Assembly (NCBI RefSeq): GCF_000758625.1
Contig: NZ_CP009283.1
Location: forward strand, 5,467,501 to 5,531,500
Reading direction: 5' to 3'
DNA from: Paenibacillus sp. FSL R7-0273
GTDB lineage: Bacteria > Bacillota > Bacilli > Paenibacillales > Paenibacillaceae
Length of the DNA stretch: 64,000 nucleotides
Positions 1 to 9,283 of the stretch are shown piece by piece. Position 1 is the stretch's first letter, and each line of letters begins with the position of its first letter. A program made the translations under genes and the position numbers. Below the pieces are notes generated by a model, which saw nothing but the letters and a program-made list of their open reading frames with translations, made no database searches and was not told where the DNA came from.

Positions 1-634
1 CAAAGTCAAGGTTGATCAGACCAGGTACAGCAATAAGGTCGGAAATACCCTGTACAGCCTGACGGAGCACGTTATCCGCTTCGCGGAAAGCCTCCAGCAT
101 CGGCGTCTTCTTATCCACAATTTCCAGCAGGCGGTCATTCGGGATAACGATAAGGGTATCTACTTTTTCCTTCAGAGCTTCGATTCCAAGCTCAGCCTGG
201 TTGGACCGCTTTCTTCCTTCAAAAGTAAACGGGCGGGTGACAACACCCACTGTCAACGCTCCGCATTCTCTGGCAATTTCAGCAATGACAGGAGCAGCAC
301 CGGTACCCGTACCGCCGCCCATTCCTGCAGTGACGAATACCATATCTGCACCCTTAAGCGTATTTGAGATCAGATCGCGGGACTCCTCAGCTGCCTTCTT
401 GCCTACTTCAGGATTGGCGCCTGCGCCAAGACCCCGGGTAAGCTTGTCCCCGATTTGCAGTTTATGCTCCGATTTGGCCATATGCAGCGCTTGGGCATCT
501 GTATTAACCGTGATGAACTCAACACCCTGAACGCCATTTTCGATCATCCGGTTGACAGCATTGCTTCCGCCGCCGCCTACGCCGATGACTTTTATTTGCG
601 CCAAGCTCTCCATTTCAAAATCAAATTCCAACAT
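1..634 (-). CDS. ftsZ: Cell division protein FtsZ (3' end outside window)
   Basis: Tubulin-like GTPase that polymerises into the cytoplasmic Z ring and recruits the division machinery. About 211 codons are present, from the start to just past the middle of the GTPase domain; the stop lies beyond base 1. The N-terminal half shows the nucleotide-binding core, [13 protein letters not shown] near residue 18 and the tubulin signature [10 protein letters not shown] near residue 104. The ATG is preceded by a strong AAGGGGGAGAT ribosome-binding site. ftsA lies 64 bp upstream on the same strand, the usual ftsA-ftsZ pair. A small hairpin, CTTGG/CCAAG, lies in the gap between them. Identification is certain; only the C-terminal tail cannot be judged. 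Confidence 0.98.
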   Translation of the reverse strand, partial: MLEFDFEMESLAQIKVIGVGGGGSNAVNRMIENGVQGVEFITVNTDAQALHMAKSEHKLQIGDKLTRGLGAGANPEVGKKAAEESRDLISNTLKGADMVFVTAGMGGGTGTGAAPVIAEIARECGALTVGVVTRPFTFEGRKRSNQAELGIEALKEKVDTLIVIPNDRLLEIVDKKTPMLEAFREADNVLRQAVQGISDLIAVPGLINLDF

Positions 635-698
635 ATTGATTCCATCTCCCCCTTGAGTAGTGCTTGGATGGCCGGTCCAAGTATATCTGGACTTACGC

Positions 699-1964
699 TT
701 ATATGAACTCGCTGAACATATTTTTTATACGCTCCATCAGACCCGGCTTCTTGTCGATCTCCTGGCTTGGAGCAGCGCTTTGCTTGCTTCGGTTGACCGT
801 CTTCTTATTTGCGCTTACACCGTTATTGCTGCGTACACGGAAACGGCGGACAACATTATGCAGAATACCTACACCGCCGGTAAAGCCAGGGTCACGTACT
901 CCGATATAGTCAGGCACAGCAATGCGCACTGAAGCTGACAATTCGGATTGTGCTGCCTTTAATACACCCGGCATAGATACAGTTCCGCCCGTAAGTATAT
1001 AACCTCCGGGAAGGTCGTTGTAACCGAGGCGCTTCACTTCCTGACGGATCAGGTGGAAGATTTCCTGGACTCTCGGCTCGATAATGGCTGCCAGATCCTC
1101 CTGGTTAAATTCCTTTTCCACATTGCTGCCGATACGGAGCACCTTAAATACGACATCTGAGGCGGCATCATCAATCCAGGCGCAGCCGTACTTCAGCTTT
1201 ACCTTTTCCGCCTGATCCGTAAGTGTACGGAGCCCGTAGGCAATATCATTGGTTACAAATTCTCCGCCGATCGGGATCGTGGAAGTAGCACAAAGGGAAC
1301 CTTCTTCATAAACGGCAATCGTCGTTGAGCCTGCACCGATATCAACCAGTACTGCCCCCATCGACTTTTCATCTTTGGACAGCGCCAATCCGCCGGCTCC
1401 AAGAGACATCAGTACAAGATCCTTTACTTTAAGCCCTGATTTCTCTACACAACGAAGCAGATTATGTATTGGCGTCTTCGCCCCGGTTATAATCGTCGCC
1501 TCAACCTCCAGACGAACCCCGATCATACCGCGGGGATCCTGGATTCCTTCCAGGCCGTCAACGATATATTGCTTGGCAACAACGTCGATGACTTCCCGTT
1601 CAGGCGGCATAGCAATAACTTCTGCCGCTTTGATCACCCGGTCAATGTCCTCTTCGCCGATCTCCCGGTCCTCATTCTGAACGGCAACGACGCCATGGCT
1701 GGATTGCAGACCGATGTGATTGCCGGAAATCCCGACGTATACCTCAGATATTTGAATACCGACCATCTGCTCTGCATACTCCACAGCACTTCTGATCGAT
1801 TGCACAGTCTGATCGATATCTACAATCGCACCCTTGCGAATCCCTTCGGAATCAGCAGATCCAACGCCAATAATATTAAAGGTTCCATTAGTAACTTCTC
1901 CGATAATTGCCCGTACTTTGGATGTACCGATGTCCAAACTAACAATGATGTCATTGTTGCTCAA
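699..1964 (-). CDS. ftsA: Cell division protein FtsA
   Basis: Actin-like ATPase that tethers FtsZ filaments to the membrane. The 421-residue product has the actin-fold phosphate loop [11 protein letters not shown] near residue 11, a second nucleotide motif around [18 protein letters not shown], and a C-terminal amphipathic tail ([13 protein letters not shown]), the usual membrane-targeting helix. The reading frame has no ATG at its beginning. The start is a TTG placed 11 bases after AGGAGG, so a TTG start is well supported. It is followed by ftsZ and preceded by a roughly 300-bp gap after divIB. Length and motifs are normal for the family. Confidence 0.97.
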   Translation of the reverse strand: MSNNDIIVSLDIGTSKVRAIIGEVTNGTFNIIGVGSADSEGIRKGAIVDIDQTVQSIRSAVEYAEQMVGIQISEVYVGISGNHIGLQSSHGVVAVQNEDREIGEEDIDRVIKAAEVIAMPPEREVIDVVAKQYIVDGLEGIQDPRGMIGVRLEVEATIITGAKTPIHNLLRCVEKSGLKVKDLVLMSLGAGGLALSKDEKSMGAVLVDIGAGSTTIAVYEEGSLCATSTIPIGGEFVTNDIAYGLRTLTDQAEKVKLKYGCAWIDDAASDVVFKVLRIGSNVEKEFNQEDLAAIIEPRVQEIFHLIRQEVKRLGYNDLPGGYILTGGTVSMPGVLKAAQSELSASVRIAVPDYIGVRDPGFTGGVGILHNVVRRFRVRSNNGVSANKKTVNRSKQSAAPSQEIDKKPGLMERIKNMFSEFI

Positions 1965-2266
1965 GCCCTATGGCACCTCCTGTTATAATCATAATAAAAG
2001 ATGATGCTGAAGAATCACACGATTTCCGCTGCCGGAAAGCTTCTCTGTACATATTCAACATCACGATTCCTTTCCCTCTTTTTTCTACAATTTTTTTGAA
2101 TGTTATAATATGGAATTCCGGGTGATAAAGAAATACAAGGATACTCAGAAAAATGCGGGGATAGCCCGGTCTTCTTTTTCAAAAAATCCGCAGAAAAAAG
2201 AGGGATATACCTTATTGCCCGTAAAACCGATTGTAACATTTATTCCGCATTATTAGTAGGGACTAT
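1965..2266. other. Intergenic gap between divIB and ftsA
   Basis: A 302-bp AT-rich gap with no convincing gene. In B. subtilis the ftsA-ftsZ pair has its own promoters, so a promoter on the minus strand is expected here, but I could not find a minus-strand pair of -35 and -10 boxes at good spacing. A TATTAT lies at about 1991-1996 just upstream of the ftsA ribosome site, with no clear -35. On the plus strand TGTTATAAT occurs twice, at 1981-1989 and 2101-2109, facing away from ftsA. A 74-codon minus-strand frame at 2015-2239 has no recognisable content or ribosome site. Confidence 0.5.
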
Positions 2267-3022
2267 TTACTCTTGTATGTCCTCATCATCCTCATTTTCT
2301 GCCGCGAAGGGTACATAGGTATCAGCCTCCAGCATCTTGATCAGGCCGGGCTCCTCAGTCTCTATCACCTGGTTCAAATATTCGACCTTGTCTTTCAGAA
2401 GCGAAATCGCTGTTATAACCTCAAAATGCGAACGTGTGTACAGCTTGATCCGGTCCGGAAAGGACAGGGTCGGTGAAGGAACAATCTCGGAGATGTCACT
2501 GGTCAATTCATTCGGAATGGCGGCCAGAGCCTGGCTCAGCTTGCTTTTGTAGGGGTCCTCTTCCTTCCAGCCGGTCAGAATCGGCTTCTCCACGGCAATT
2601 CCGGTTTCATTCACCTTGACAGCAGCTCCGCTTGAAAGAATAGCCTCAAGGATTCCCTGCTGATCCAGCTCATAGGCTACAGCAGGAAACTCTTCAATTG
2701 TTATGTTCACAATTCCGGGAAAATTCTTAACCACTGTTGCTTCCTGCACCGTTTTGAGCTGCTTCAGTGCTTCTTTCACCGAATCAGCCGAGGCTGCAAA
2801 AAACTGCCCGCCGATTACAAGACCGCTTCTCTCCAGCAGTTCCTCCCGGGTTGTGTATTTGTTGCCCTGAAAATTGATTTCGGTTATACGGCTGACAGAC
2901 GAGCGGAAAAAGATAACCGCAAGCAGCGCTAAAAACAGCAGCAGCAGGATAACAGTAATTTTACGGCTCATTTTTTTTACAGGCTTGTCCTCTTTCAGAC
3001 GAGGCAGTCGGGTTTTAGGCAT
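2267..3022 (-). CDS. divIB: Cell division protein DivIB/FtsQ
   Basis: Bitopic division protein that links FtsL and PBP2B in the divisome. It has a short basic cytoplasmic head, one membrane segment at about residues 20-40, then an extracytoplasmic POTRA domain starting ITEINFQGNKYTTREELL and a beta domain. The frame is open further upstream to 3064, but that ATG lies in the loop of a perfect 13-bp hairpin and has no ribosome site. The ATG at 3022 follows GGAG at 8 bases and gives 251 residues, so it is preferred; an ATG at 3028 is also possible. It lies between murA and ftsA. Confidence 0.93.
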   Translation of the reverse strand: MPKTRLPRLKEDKPVKKMSRKITVILLLLFLALLAVIFFRSSVSRITEINFQGNKYTTREELLERSGLVIGGQFFAASADSVKEALKQLKTVQEATVVKNFPGIVNITIEEFPAVAYELDQQGILEAILSSGAAVKVNETGIAVEKPILTGWKEEDPYKSKLSQALAAIPNELTSDISEIVPSPTLSFPDRIKLYTRSHFEVITAISLLKDKVEYLNQVIETEEPGLIKMLEADTYVPFAAENEDDEDIQE

Positions 3023-3043
3023 TCTCATATCTCCGTAATAAGG

Positions 3044-3081
3044 CCCTGTCTCCTTCACTGGCATCGCCGAAGGAGACAGGG
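3044..3081 (-). other. Intercistronic hairpin between murA and divIB
   Basis: A perfect 13-bp inverted repeat, CCCTGTCTCCTTC at 3044-3056 and its complement at 3069-3081, with a 12-base loop. It begins five bases after the murA stop. There is no run of T after it on the minus strand, so it does not look like a Rho-independent terminator. It may protect or process the mRNA between murA and divIB, or limit initiation at the upstream divIB ATG, which lies in the loop. The function is inference. Confidence 0.7.
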
Positions 3082-3085
3082 AGCT

Positions 3086-4369
3086 TTAATTGGCCAAATC
3101 AAAGGGACCCGGTACAGGCACTTTGCGGCTGATGCGGGCACCCAGCTTCTGGAACAGCAGCTCGATACCGTCGTAACCGCGGTCAATGTGATGCGCCTGC
3201 TCTACCACAGTAGTCCCCTGTGCTGCAAGTCCCGCAATGACCAGGGCGGCTCCCGCCCGCAGATCCGTTGCCTCTACTGTTGCCCCGTACAGCCGCTGCA
3301 CACCGCGGATAAACGCGCGGTTCAGGTCAGTGGAGATATCCGCCCCCATCCGGGCCATCTCCTCCACATGCTTAAAGCGCCCCTCGAATACAGTCTCTTT
3401 AATGACACTGAAACCGTCGGCCAGCGACAGCAGCACCATCACCTGTGATTGCAGATCCGTTGGAAAAGAGGGGTAGGGTGAGGTCACAATCCGCTCTACC
3501 GCTCGCGGACGCCCCTTGCAGCTGATATTAATTATATCATTGCAGACTGTGATTTGAACACCTGCCCGCCTCAGCACATGGATGAGCGAGGTTAAATGTC
3601 CGGCATTAGTATGGGTGAGTGTAACACTACCGCGCGTAGCGGCTGCGGCAATCATAACCGTTCCGGCGACAATCCGGTCCGGAATGACTTCATACGTGCA
3701 CGGATAGAGCTTGTTGACTCCGCGGATGGTAATCGTATCGGTGCCTGCACCGATGATCTGGGCCCCCATTGCATTCAGGAAATTCTGCAGGTCCTGGATT
3801 TCCGGCTCTCTGGCTGCACCTGATATGGTAGTTGTGCCCTCTGCCGTTGCTGCCGCCATCATGATATTCTCAGTAGCTCCGACACTGGGATAATCCAGAT
3901 GAATGTCGCTGCCCGTCAGTCTGGCAGCCCGGCAGGATATCCGGCCGTTGCTCTCTTCAATCTCGGCTCCAAGCAGCTTGAGGCCCTGCAGGTGAAGGTC
4001 AATCTTGCGTTCCCCGATCGCACAGCCTCCCGGCTGATAGATCGTCACTTCGCCAAATCTGGATAATAGCGGCCCCATCAAAAAAATGGAAGAACGCATC
4101 TGCCGCATTAATTCCTCCGGTACATGGGAAGTGCTTAAGGTTGACGTATCCATTGTCACTGTTTCCTCATCATGCACAGCCTTGCAGCCCAGCCGCCCCA
4201 AAATATTCAGCATCGTTTCGATGTCCAGCAGCTTCGGCACATTATGCAGTGAGTGAACTCCTTCGGCCAGCAGGCTTGCCGCCAGAATCGGCAATGCCGC
4301 ATTTTTTGCTCCATGGATACGTATGGTGCCTGACAGGGGACTTCCACCCTCAATCACCAATTTGTCCAA
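3086..4369 (-). CDS. murA: UDP-N-acetylglucosamine 1-carboxyvinyltransferase
   Basis: Catalyses the first committed step of peptidoglycan synthesis, transferring enolpyruvate from phosphoenolpyruvate to UDP-GlcNAc in the cytoplasm; it is the fosfomycin target. The PGGCAIGERKIDLH loop carries the catalytic cysteine at residue 116, so the enzyme should be fosfomycin-sensitive by family rule. The substrate motif GAKNAALPILAASLLAEG is near residue 20. The frame is open to 4495, but the TTG at 4369 follows GGAGG at 7 bases and gives the family's normal N-terminus and length (427 residues). It sits between murG and divIB, where B. subtilis has murB. Confidence 0.96.
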   Translation of the reverse strand: MDKLVIEGGSPLSGTIRIHGAKNAALPILAASLLAEGVHSLHNVPKLLDIETMLNILGRLGCKAVHDEETVTMDTSTLSTSHVPEELMRQMRSSIFLMGPLLSRFGEVTIYQPGGCAIGERKIDLHLQGLKLLGAEIEESNGRISCRAARLTGSDIHLDYPSVGATENIMMAAATAEGTTTISGAAREPEIQDLQNFLNAMGAQIIGAGTDTITIRGVNKLYPCTYEVIPDRIVAGTVMIAAAATRGSVTLTHTNAGHLTSLIHVLRRAGVQITVCNDIINISCKGRPRAVERIVTSPYPSFPTDLQSQVMVLLSLADGFSVIKETVFEGRFKHVEEMARMGADISTDLNRAFIRGVQRLYGATVEATDLRAGAALVIAGLAAQGTTVVEQAHHIDRGYDGIELLFQKLGARISRKVPVPGPFDLAN

Positions 4370-4496
4370 TGTATCACCTCCGAGATTACCGCTCACCCGC
4401 CACCGGAAACTTCCCGTATAGCTATCATGAACCGCCCGGCAAAAGCATTCGTATAGGCAGTTCACATGACAGGAAGGACCATGGGTGATTGTCACG

Positions 4497-4514
4497 ATTA
4501 TAGGATTATCCTAT
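4497..4514 (-). promoter_or_regulatory. Possible murA promoter -10 with overlapping palindrome
   Basis: On the minus strand TATAAT lies at 4497-4502, about 130 bp before the murA start. It overlaps the palindrome ATAGGAT-T-ATCCTAT at 4500-4514. No good -35 box is seen at 16-18 bases, so the promoter call is weak. The arrangement would suit a repressed or activated internal promoter for murA within the dcw operon. Confidence 0.3.
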
Positions 4515-4607
4515 GTTAATAACCCCGGGTGTGTGACAGCAGGAGGAGAACATGAAACCCCGTATAGTAACCGGGCTTTCAAATGTGCCCGGACAGGGAG
4601 CAAAGCG

Positions 4608-5723
4608 TTACTGTTTCCGTGTGGCGGCAAGCCGCCGCAGCTCACTGACGACCAGCGCAGCGGAATCCCTTTTGCCCAGACGTCTGGACGATTCCGCCAT
4701 GCTGCTCCGCAGTGATTCTGCCCCGATAATCCGCTGCACCGCTTCATGCAGAGCCTTGCCGGTCAAGTCCTTCTCCAGCAATACAACTGCTGCACCTTCA
4801 CGCTCCAGCTGCCTTGCATTCGCTTCCTGGTGATTGTTCGTCACATTAGGGGACGGAATGAGGACGGAGGGGATACCCAGCGCTGTAATCTCGGCCAGAA
4901 AGGATGCGCCTGCCCGGTTCACAATCAGTGAGGTACAGGCCAGCACCTCAGGCATATTGTGGACATAGGGGAGCACATGGAGCCAGCCCGGCTCTCCCCC
5001 GAGCTTCTGACGCAGAGCTTTGCGGGTTTCTTCAAAGTAAGATTCGCCTGTAACATAAACATAATGAGCTCCATTACCCTTACCCACAAACGGCACCATC
5101 TCAATCATCGCCTGGTTGATTGCCCTGGCTCCGCCGCTGCCGCCGACCACAAGCACCACAGTACTCCCTTGCGGAATTCCCAGTGAAGCATAGCCGCGTT
5201 GGGGGCTTGCGGCAGTGACAGTTGTAGCCCGGGGATTACCGGTATAGATCACGTTTTTGCCGCCAGGAAAAGCTGACTCTGTACCCTCAAAGCTTACAGC
5301 CACCGTATCAGCGTACCGGCTGAGGAACTTGTTGGTCAGTCCGGGAATCGCATTCTGCTCATGAATCAGGGTAGGAATCCCCAGACGGGAAGCGGCATAT
5401 ACCACAGGTCCGCATACATACCCTCCTGTGCCGATAACGACATCAGGCTTGAACTCGCGCAGCATTTCCTTAGAGGCCTTTACCCCCTTCAGAAACCGCA
5501 TAATTGTTTTTACATTGTCCATGGAAATCTTCCGGCGGAAGCCGGTAATATCAATAGCTTTAAAAGGCAGCTTCTCCTGGGGAACCAGCTTGCTCTCCAG
5601 ACCGCGTTTGCCGCCGATATAGAGAAAGGCGGATCCGCTCTCTTCTGCTTCAAGCTGTCTGGCGACAGCAACGGCAGGATAGATATGCCCTCCCGTGCCA
5701 CCGCCGCTTAATACAATACGCAT
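4608..5723 (-). CDS. murG: Lipid II synthase (GlcNAc transferase) MurG
   Basis: Peripheral membrane glycosyltransferase that adds GlcNAc to lipid I to make lipid II. The N-terminus has the family motif SGGGTGGHIYPAVAVA and the middle has GTGGYVCGPVVYAA and VVGGSGGARAINQ; the C-terminal half holds the UDP-GlcNAc site (NRAGASFLAEITALGIPS). A GTG at 5732 overlaps the spoVE stop, but the ATG at 5723 has AGGTGAG five bases upstream and gives a standard 371-residue protein starting MRIVLSGG. Translational coupling with spoVE is likely. Confidence 0.97.
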   Translation of the reverse strand: MRIVLSGGGTGGHIYPAVAVARQLEAEESGSAFLYIGGKRGLESKLVPQEKLPFKAIDITGFRRKISMDNVKTIMRFLKGVKASKEMLREFKPDVVIGTGGYVCGPVVYAASRLGIPTLIHEQNAIPGLTNKFLSRYADTVAVSFEGTESAFPGGKNVIYTGNPRATTVTAASPQRGYASLGIPQGSTVVLVVGGSGGARAINQAMIEMVPFVGKGNGAHYVYVTGESYFEETRKALRQKLGGEPGWLHVLPYVHNMPEVLACTSLIVNRAGASFLAEITALGIPSVLIPSPNVTNNHQEANARQLEREGAAVVLLEKDLTGKALHEAVQRIIGAESLRSSMAESSRRLGKRDSAALVVSELRRLAATRKQ

Positions 5724-5728
5724 GTCTC

Positions 5729-6835
5729 TCACCTCGCATAACGGGATAAATTAAGTAAAATGCCGAGTGCTGTAAGCATCAGGGTCAATGATGAGCCCCC
5801 GTAGCTGATCAGCGGTAGTGTAATACCGGTAACAGGCATCAGGCCGATAACCACGCCAATGTTGATGATAACCTGAACAGCCACCATGCTGACGATCCCT
5901 ACCGCCAGATAGCTGCCGAACCGGTCCGGCAGACTCATCGCCACCTTCATTCCCCGCCAGATCAGGATCAGGAACAGGACCAGCACTGCAATCCCGCCGA
6001 TAAACCCAAGCTCCTCAGCAAGTATGGAAAAAATAAAATCAGTCTGCGGCTCCGGGACATAGCTGTACTTCTGCCGGCTCATCCCAAAGCCGAGTCCGCC
6101 TAGTCCGCCGGGACCAATTGCATAGAGTGACTGGATGATCTGGTAGCCGGCGCCAAGCGGATCGGACCAGGGATCCAGAAAAGCGGTGATCCGCTTCAGC
6201 CGGTAAGGCGCGGCGGCAATCAGACCGGCAAAGCCCAGCACGCCAAGCGCCCCCAGCGAGAGCAGATGCTTCATCCGGGCGCCAGCTGTAAAGACCATCA
6301 TCAGCGCCGCACCGAACATAACGGTGCCTGTGCCAAGATCCGGCTGAAGCATAATCAGCGCGAATGCTGAGCCGATCAGGGCGAGCGGCGGCAGCAGGCC
6401 GCGCGTGAAGGTGGAGATATCATAATCATCCTTGCCCAGCCAGTTAGCCAGGAACAGGATCATCCCCATCTTCATGAATTCGGAGGGCTGGATACCAAAG
6501 CTGCTGATACCCAGCCAGCTCCGCGCACCGCCGCGGACTACCCCGATGCCCGGGATCAATACAAGGACAAGCAGGATAAAGCAGACAATTAGTGCAGGCC
6601 GCGCAAATTTCTTCAGCACCAGGTAGTCCGTGTTGGCGGTTACGAACATTGCGCCAAGGCCAAGGCCGGCGAACAGCAGCTGTCTTTTGACAAAATAAAA
6701 CGAATCGCCATAATTGCGGAAGCCCAGGACAGATCCGGCGCTGTAGACCATCACCATGCCGATGACCAGCAGGGCAAGGATCGGGATCAGCAGCCAGATG
6801 TCAGGCGCATGACGCGATTTGTTCATCAGGAGCAC
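5729..6835 (-). CDS. spoVE: SEDS-family protein SpoVE/FtsW
   Basis: Polytopic SEDS peptidoglycan polymerase. The 368 residues have about ten membrane segments, the PSEFMKMGMILFLANW motif near residue 137 and the C-terminal PVTGITLPLISYGGSS motif. Position between murD and murG matches spoVE of B. subtilis, which works with SpoVD in spore cortex synthesis; sequence alone does not separate it from the vegetative FtsW, so the symbol rests on synteny. Its stop overlaps the region just before murG. No second ftsW is in the window. Confidence 0.9.
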   Translation of the reverse strand: MLLMNKSRHAPDIWLLIPILALLVIGMVMVYSAGSVLGFRNYGDSFYFVKRQLLFAGLGLGAMFVTANTDYLVLKKFARPALIVCFILLVLVLIPGIGVVRGGARSWLGISSFGIQPSEFMKMGMILFLANWLGKDDYDISTFTRGLLPPLALIGSAFALIMLQPDLGTGTVMFGAALMMVFTAGARMKHLLSLGALGVLGFAGLIAAAPYRLKRITAFLDPWSDPLGAGYQIIQSLYAIGPGGLGGLGFGMSRQKYSYVPEPQTDFIFSILAEELGFIGGIAVLVLFLILIWRGMKVAMSLPDRFGSYLAVGIVSMVAVQVIINIGVVIGLMPVTGITLPLISYGGSSLTLMLTALGILLNLSRYAR

Positions 6836-6875
6836 ACCTCTTGCATCCGTAGTAGGGGCTTATCCACCCCCCTAC

Positions 6876-8294
6876 TTAAAGGTTATGCACCGCCTCTTTA
6901 AAAATACGCCCGCGCTCTTCATAGGAGGTAAACATATCCCAGCTGGCACACGCAGGAGACAGGAGAACGACTTCTCCCGGTTCCGCAAGCGCGGAAGCCT
7001 CCCGCACAGCCTGCTGCAGCACGGCGGCGGCGCTCTCTCCATTATCGACGGAGATGATGTGCTTTACTCCTGCCATGGCCGCAACCTTCGCCAGCTTGTC
7101 CCTGGTTTCGCCGAGGACCACAAGTCCCTTCAGACCGCTGAGGACAGGCAGGAGCTCCATGTAATCGGAGCCGCGGTCCAGACCTCCGGCGATTAGCACC
7201 AGCGGCTGCTTGAATGAGCCCAGCGCCATTGTAGTCGCTTTGGAATTGGTAGCTTTGGAGTTGTTATAGTAGGCTGTACCCGCCTTCTCCCCTACATACT
7301 CCAGCCTGTGCTCAACGCCGCGGAACGAAGCCAGCACCTCACCGAGCACAGCAGGGTCAGCGCCTGCGGCAATGGCAATTCCGCAGGCTGCCAGCGCGTT
7401 CTCTACATTAAAGCGGCCCGGCAGGCCGATTGAGCTGACCTTGGCGATCTCCGTTTCACTCTCGCTGTAATCACGGTAGATAATTACCCGCTCCAGATCA
7501 TCCCCGGTATCAGGCACATAAGAAGGACGGACAAAAATCCCCTGGACCAGCTCCTCGGTCATGGAGAAGGGCAATATACCCGCCTTGATATAAGGCACCA
7601 GCTCCCTGCAGACCGGATCATCCCAGTTCAGCACCGCTGTATCTTCAGGCCCTTGATTGGCGAACAGCTTCGCCTTGGAGGCTACATAGTCCTCCATGCC
7701 TCCGTGATAATCCAGATGCGTCTCCGCTACATTCAGCAGAGCGCCCACCTTCGGGCGGAACGTCTCGGTTCCTTTAAGCTGGAAGCTGCTAAGCTCAACA
7801 ACCATCCAGTTATCCGCTCCCGCCTCCTGTGCAGCCTGAGATAGCGGTGTACCGATATTGCCCGCCACTATCGGATTCATCCCCGCAGCGTCCAGCATTT
7901 TGCCTACCCAGGTGGTCGTTGTCGTCTTGCCGTTGGAGCCGGTAATGCCAATCATCGGCGCAGCACAGATACGGTAAGCTACCTCCACCTCGGTCACGAT
8001 TTCAATGCCGAGCTCCAGCGCCTTTTGCACCGGAGGTACAGAATACGGGATTCCCGGATTCTTCACCACCAGGCTTACCCCTTCATGAATCAGATCATCC
8101 GGATGCCCTCCGCATATAACAGAAATTCCCAAAGTTTCCAGTTCGGAAGCTTCGGGACTTTGGTCTCTTTCCTTTTTATCGTTAACCGTAACAAGCGCAC
8201 CGCGTTCATGCAGCACCTTGGCCACCTGGACGCCGCTTTTCGCGAGCCCCAGGACGACCACCTGCTTGCCTTGGTATTCATCTGGATGCTTCAT
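6876..8294 (-). CDS. murD: UDP-N-acetylmuramoylalanine--D-glutamate ligase
   Basis: Cytoplasmic Mur ligase that adds D-glutamate to UDP-MurNAc-L-Ala using ATP. It shows the N-terminal Rossmann-like segment VVVLGLAKSGVQVA near residue 11, the ATP loop GITGSNGKTTTTTW near residue 113, and the Mur ligase central motif VAETHLDYHG. Length (472) is typical or slightly long. The gap to mraY is only three bases, so the two are likely co-translated. It belongs to the block murE-murF-mraY-murD. Confidence 0.97.
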   Translation of the reverse strand: MKHPDEYQGKQVVVLGLAKSGVQVAKVLHERGALVTVNDKKERDQSPEASELETLGISVICGGHPDDLIHEGVSLVVKNPGIPYSVPPVQKALELGIEIVTEVEVAYRICAAPMIGITGSNGKTTTTTWVGKMLDAAGMNPIVAGNIGTPLSQAAQEAGADNWMVVELSSFQLKGTETFRPKVGALLNVAETHLDYHGGMEDYVASKAKLFANQGPEDTAVLNWDDPVCRELVPYIKAGILPFSMTEELVQGIFVRPSYVPDTGDDLERVIIYRDYSESETEIAKVSSIGLPGRFNVENALAACGIAIAAGADPAVLGEVLASFRGVEHRLEYVGEKAGTAYYNNSKATNSKATTMALGSFKQPLVLIAGGLDRGSDYMELLPVLSGLKGLVVLGETRDKLAKVAAMAGVKHIISVDNGESAAAVLQQAVREASALAEPGEVVLLSPACASWDMFTSYEERGRIFKEAVHNL

Positions 8295-8297
8295 TGC

Positions 8298-9263
8298 TTA
8301 CAACCCCTTGCTCAAGATTAGTCCTACCGCCGCAAGCAGCAGGCTTACCGCCCAGAAGGTGGTGACAACGCGCCACTCCGACCAGCCGCCCAGCTCAAAA
8401 TGATGATGAATAGGGCTCATACGGAAAATACGCTTGCCGCGTGTTTTGAAGGAAGCCACCTGCAGCACCACGGACAGCATTTCGATAACGAACACACCGC
8501 CGATAACTACAAAGAGCAGCTCACTTTTGGTAACAATGGCAATGGCCCCGATTGCACCGCCAATCCCGAAGGAACCGAAGTCCCCCATAAAGACCTTGGC
8601 CGGATGTGCATTGAACACCAGAAAGCCGAGTACAGCGCCGATCATCGCCGCCGCACATACGCCTGCGGCAATCGAAGTCGCCTGCATGGCTACGACAGCA
8701 AAAGCGGCAAGGGCAATGGCACTGACACCGGAAAGCAGTCCGTCTACACCATCTGTGAAGTTCACTGCATTAGTCACGGCCATCATCATGATAACGATAA
8801 ACGGATAGTAAAACCAGGGTCCCCAGTCAAAGCTGATGTCTGTGCCGGGAATGCTGATCCCGGTATGGTGGCCGGCATTAATCAGCAGGATGCTCAGCAC
8901 AATGCCGACCAGAAGCTGGCCTGCCAGCTTCTGCCGTGCAGTAAGCCCTAGTGAACGCTTGAAGGCAATTTTGATATAGTCATCCAGAAAACCGATCAGC
9001 CCGTAGCCGAGTGTAGCGACCAGCAGCACATAAAAATCCGAATTCACTACTGAAAATTTCAAAAAGGATAACGTGAAGGCTACCATGATAATAATACCGC
9101 CCATTGTAGGCGTTCCCGCTTTTTTCAGGTGGGATTGCGGCCCGTCGTCCCTCACTTGCTGTCCGAATTTCATCCTGCGCAGCAGCGGAATGATCAGCGG
9201 AGCGGAAATGACCGCAAGGATAAAGGATACAGCAATTGTCAGCAGCAGAAGTTGATAATCCAT
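8298..9263 (-). CDS. mraY: Phospho-MurNAc-pentapeptide translocase
   Basis: Integral membrane enzyme that attaches phospho-MurNAc-pentapeptide to undecaprenyl phosphate, forming lipid I. The 321 residues have about ten membrane segments. Family motifs are visible: GFLDDYIK near residue 91, NAVNFTDGVDGL near residue 164, VFMGDFGSFGIGG near residue 224 and the C-terminal PIHHHFELGGWSE. Start ATG is preceded by AGGAGGGG. It lies between murF and murD with very short spacers, consistent with one transcript. Confidence 0.97.
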   Translation of the reverse strand: MDYQLLLLTIAVSFILAVISAPLIIPLLRRMKFGQQVRDDGPQSHLKKAGTPTMGGIIIMVAFTLSFLKFSVVNSDFYVLLVATLGYGLIGFLDDYIKIAFKRSLGLTARQKLAGQLLVGIVLSILLINAGHHTGISIPGTDISFDWGPWFYYPFIVIMMMAVTNAVNFTDGVDGLLSGVSAIALAAFAVVAMQATSIAAGVCAAAMIGAVLGFLVFNAHPAKVFMGDFGSFGIGGAIGAIAIVTKSELLFVVIGGVFVIEMLSVVLQVASFKTRGKRIFRMSPIHHHFELGGWSEWRVVTTFWAVSLLLAAVGLILSKGL

Positions 9264-9283
9264 GGGTATACCCCTCCTTTTAT

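Noticed and set aside
2041..2100. Sigma-H-like promoter for ftsA-ftsZ (AAAGGAAT ... GAAT)
   Set aside because: The gap between the two boxes is too short compared with the sigma-H consensus spacing.
2015..2239. 74-codon minus-strand gene between divIB and ftsA
   Set aside because: No ribosome site, odd composition, no known family in this slot.
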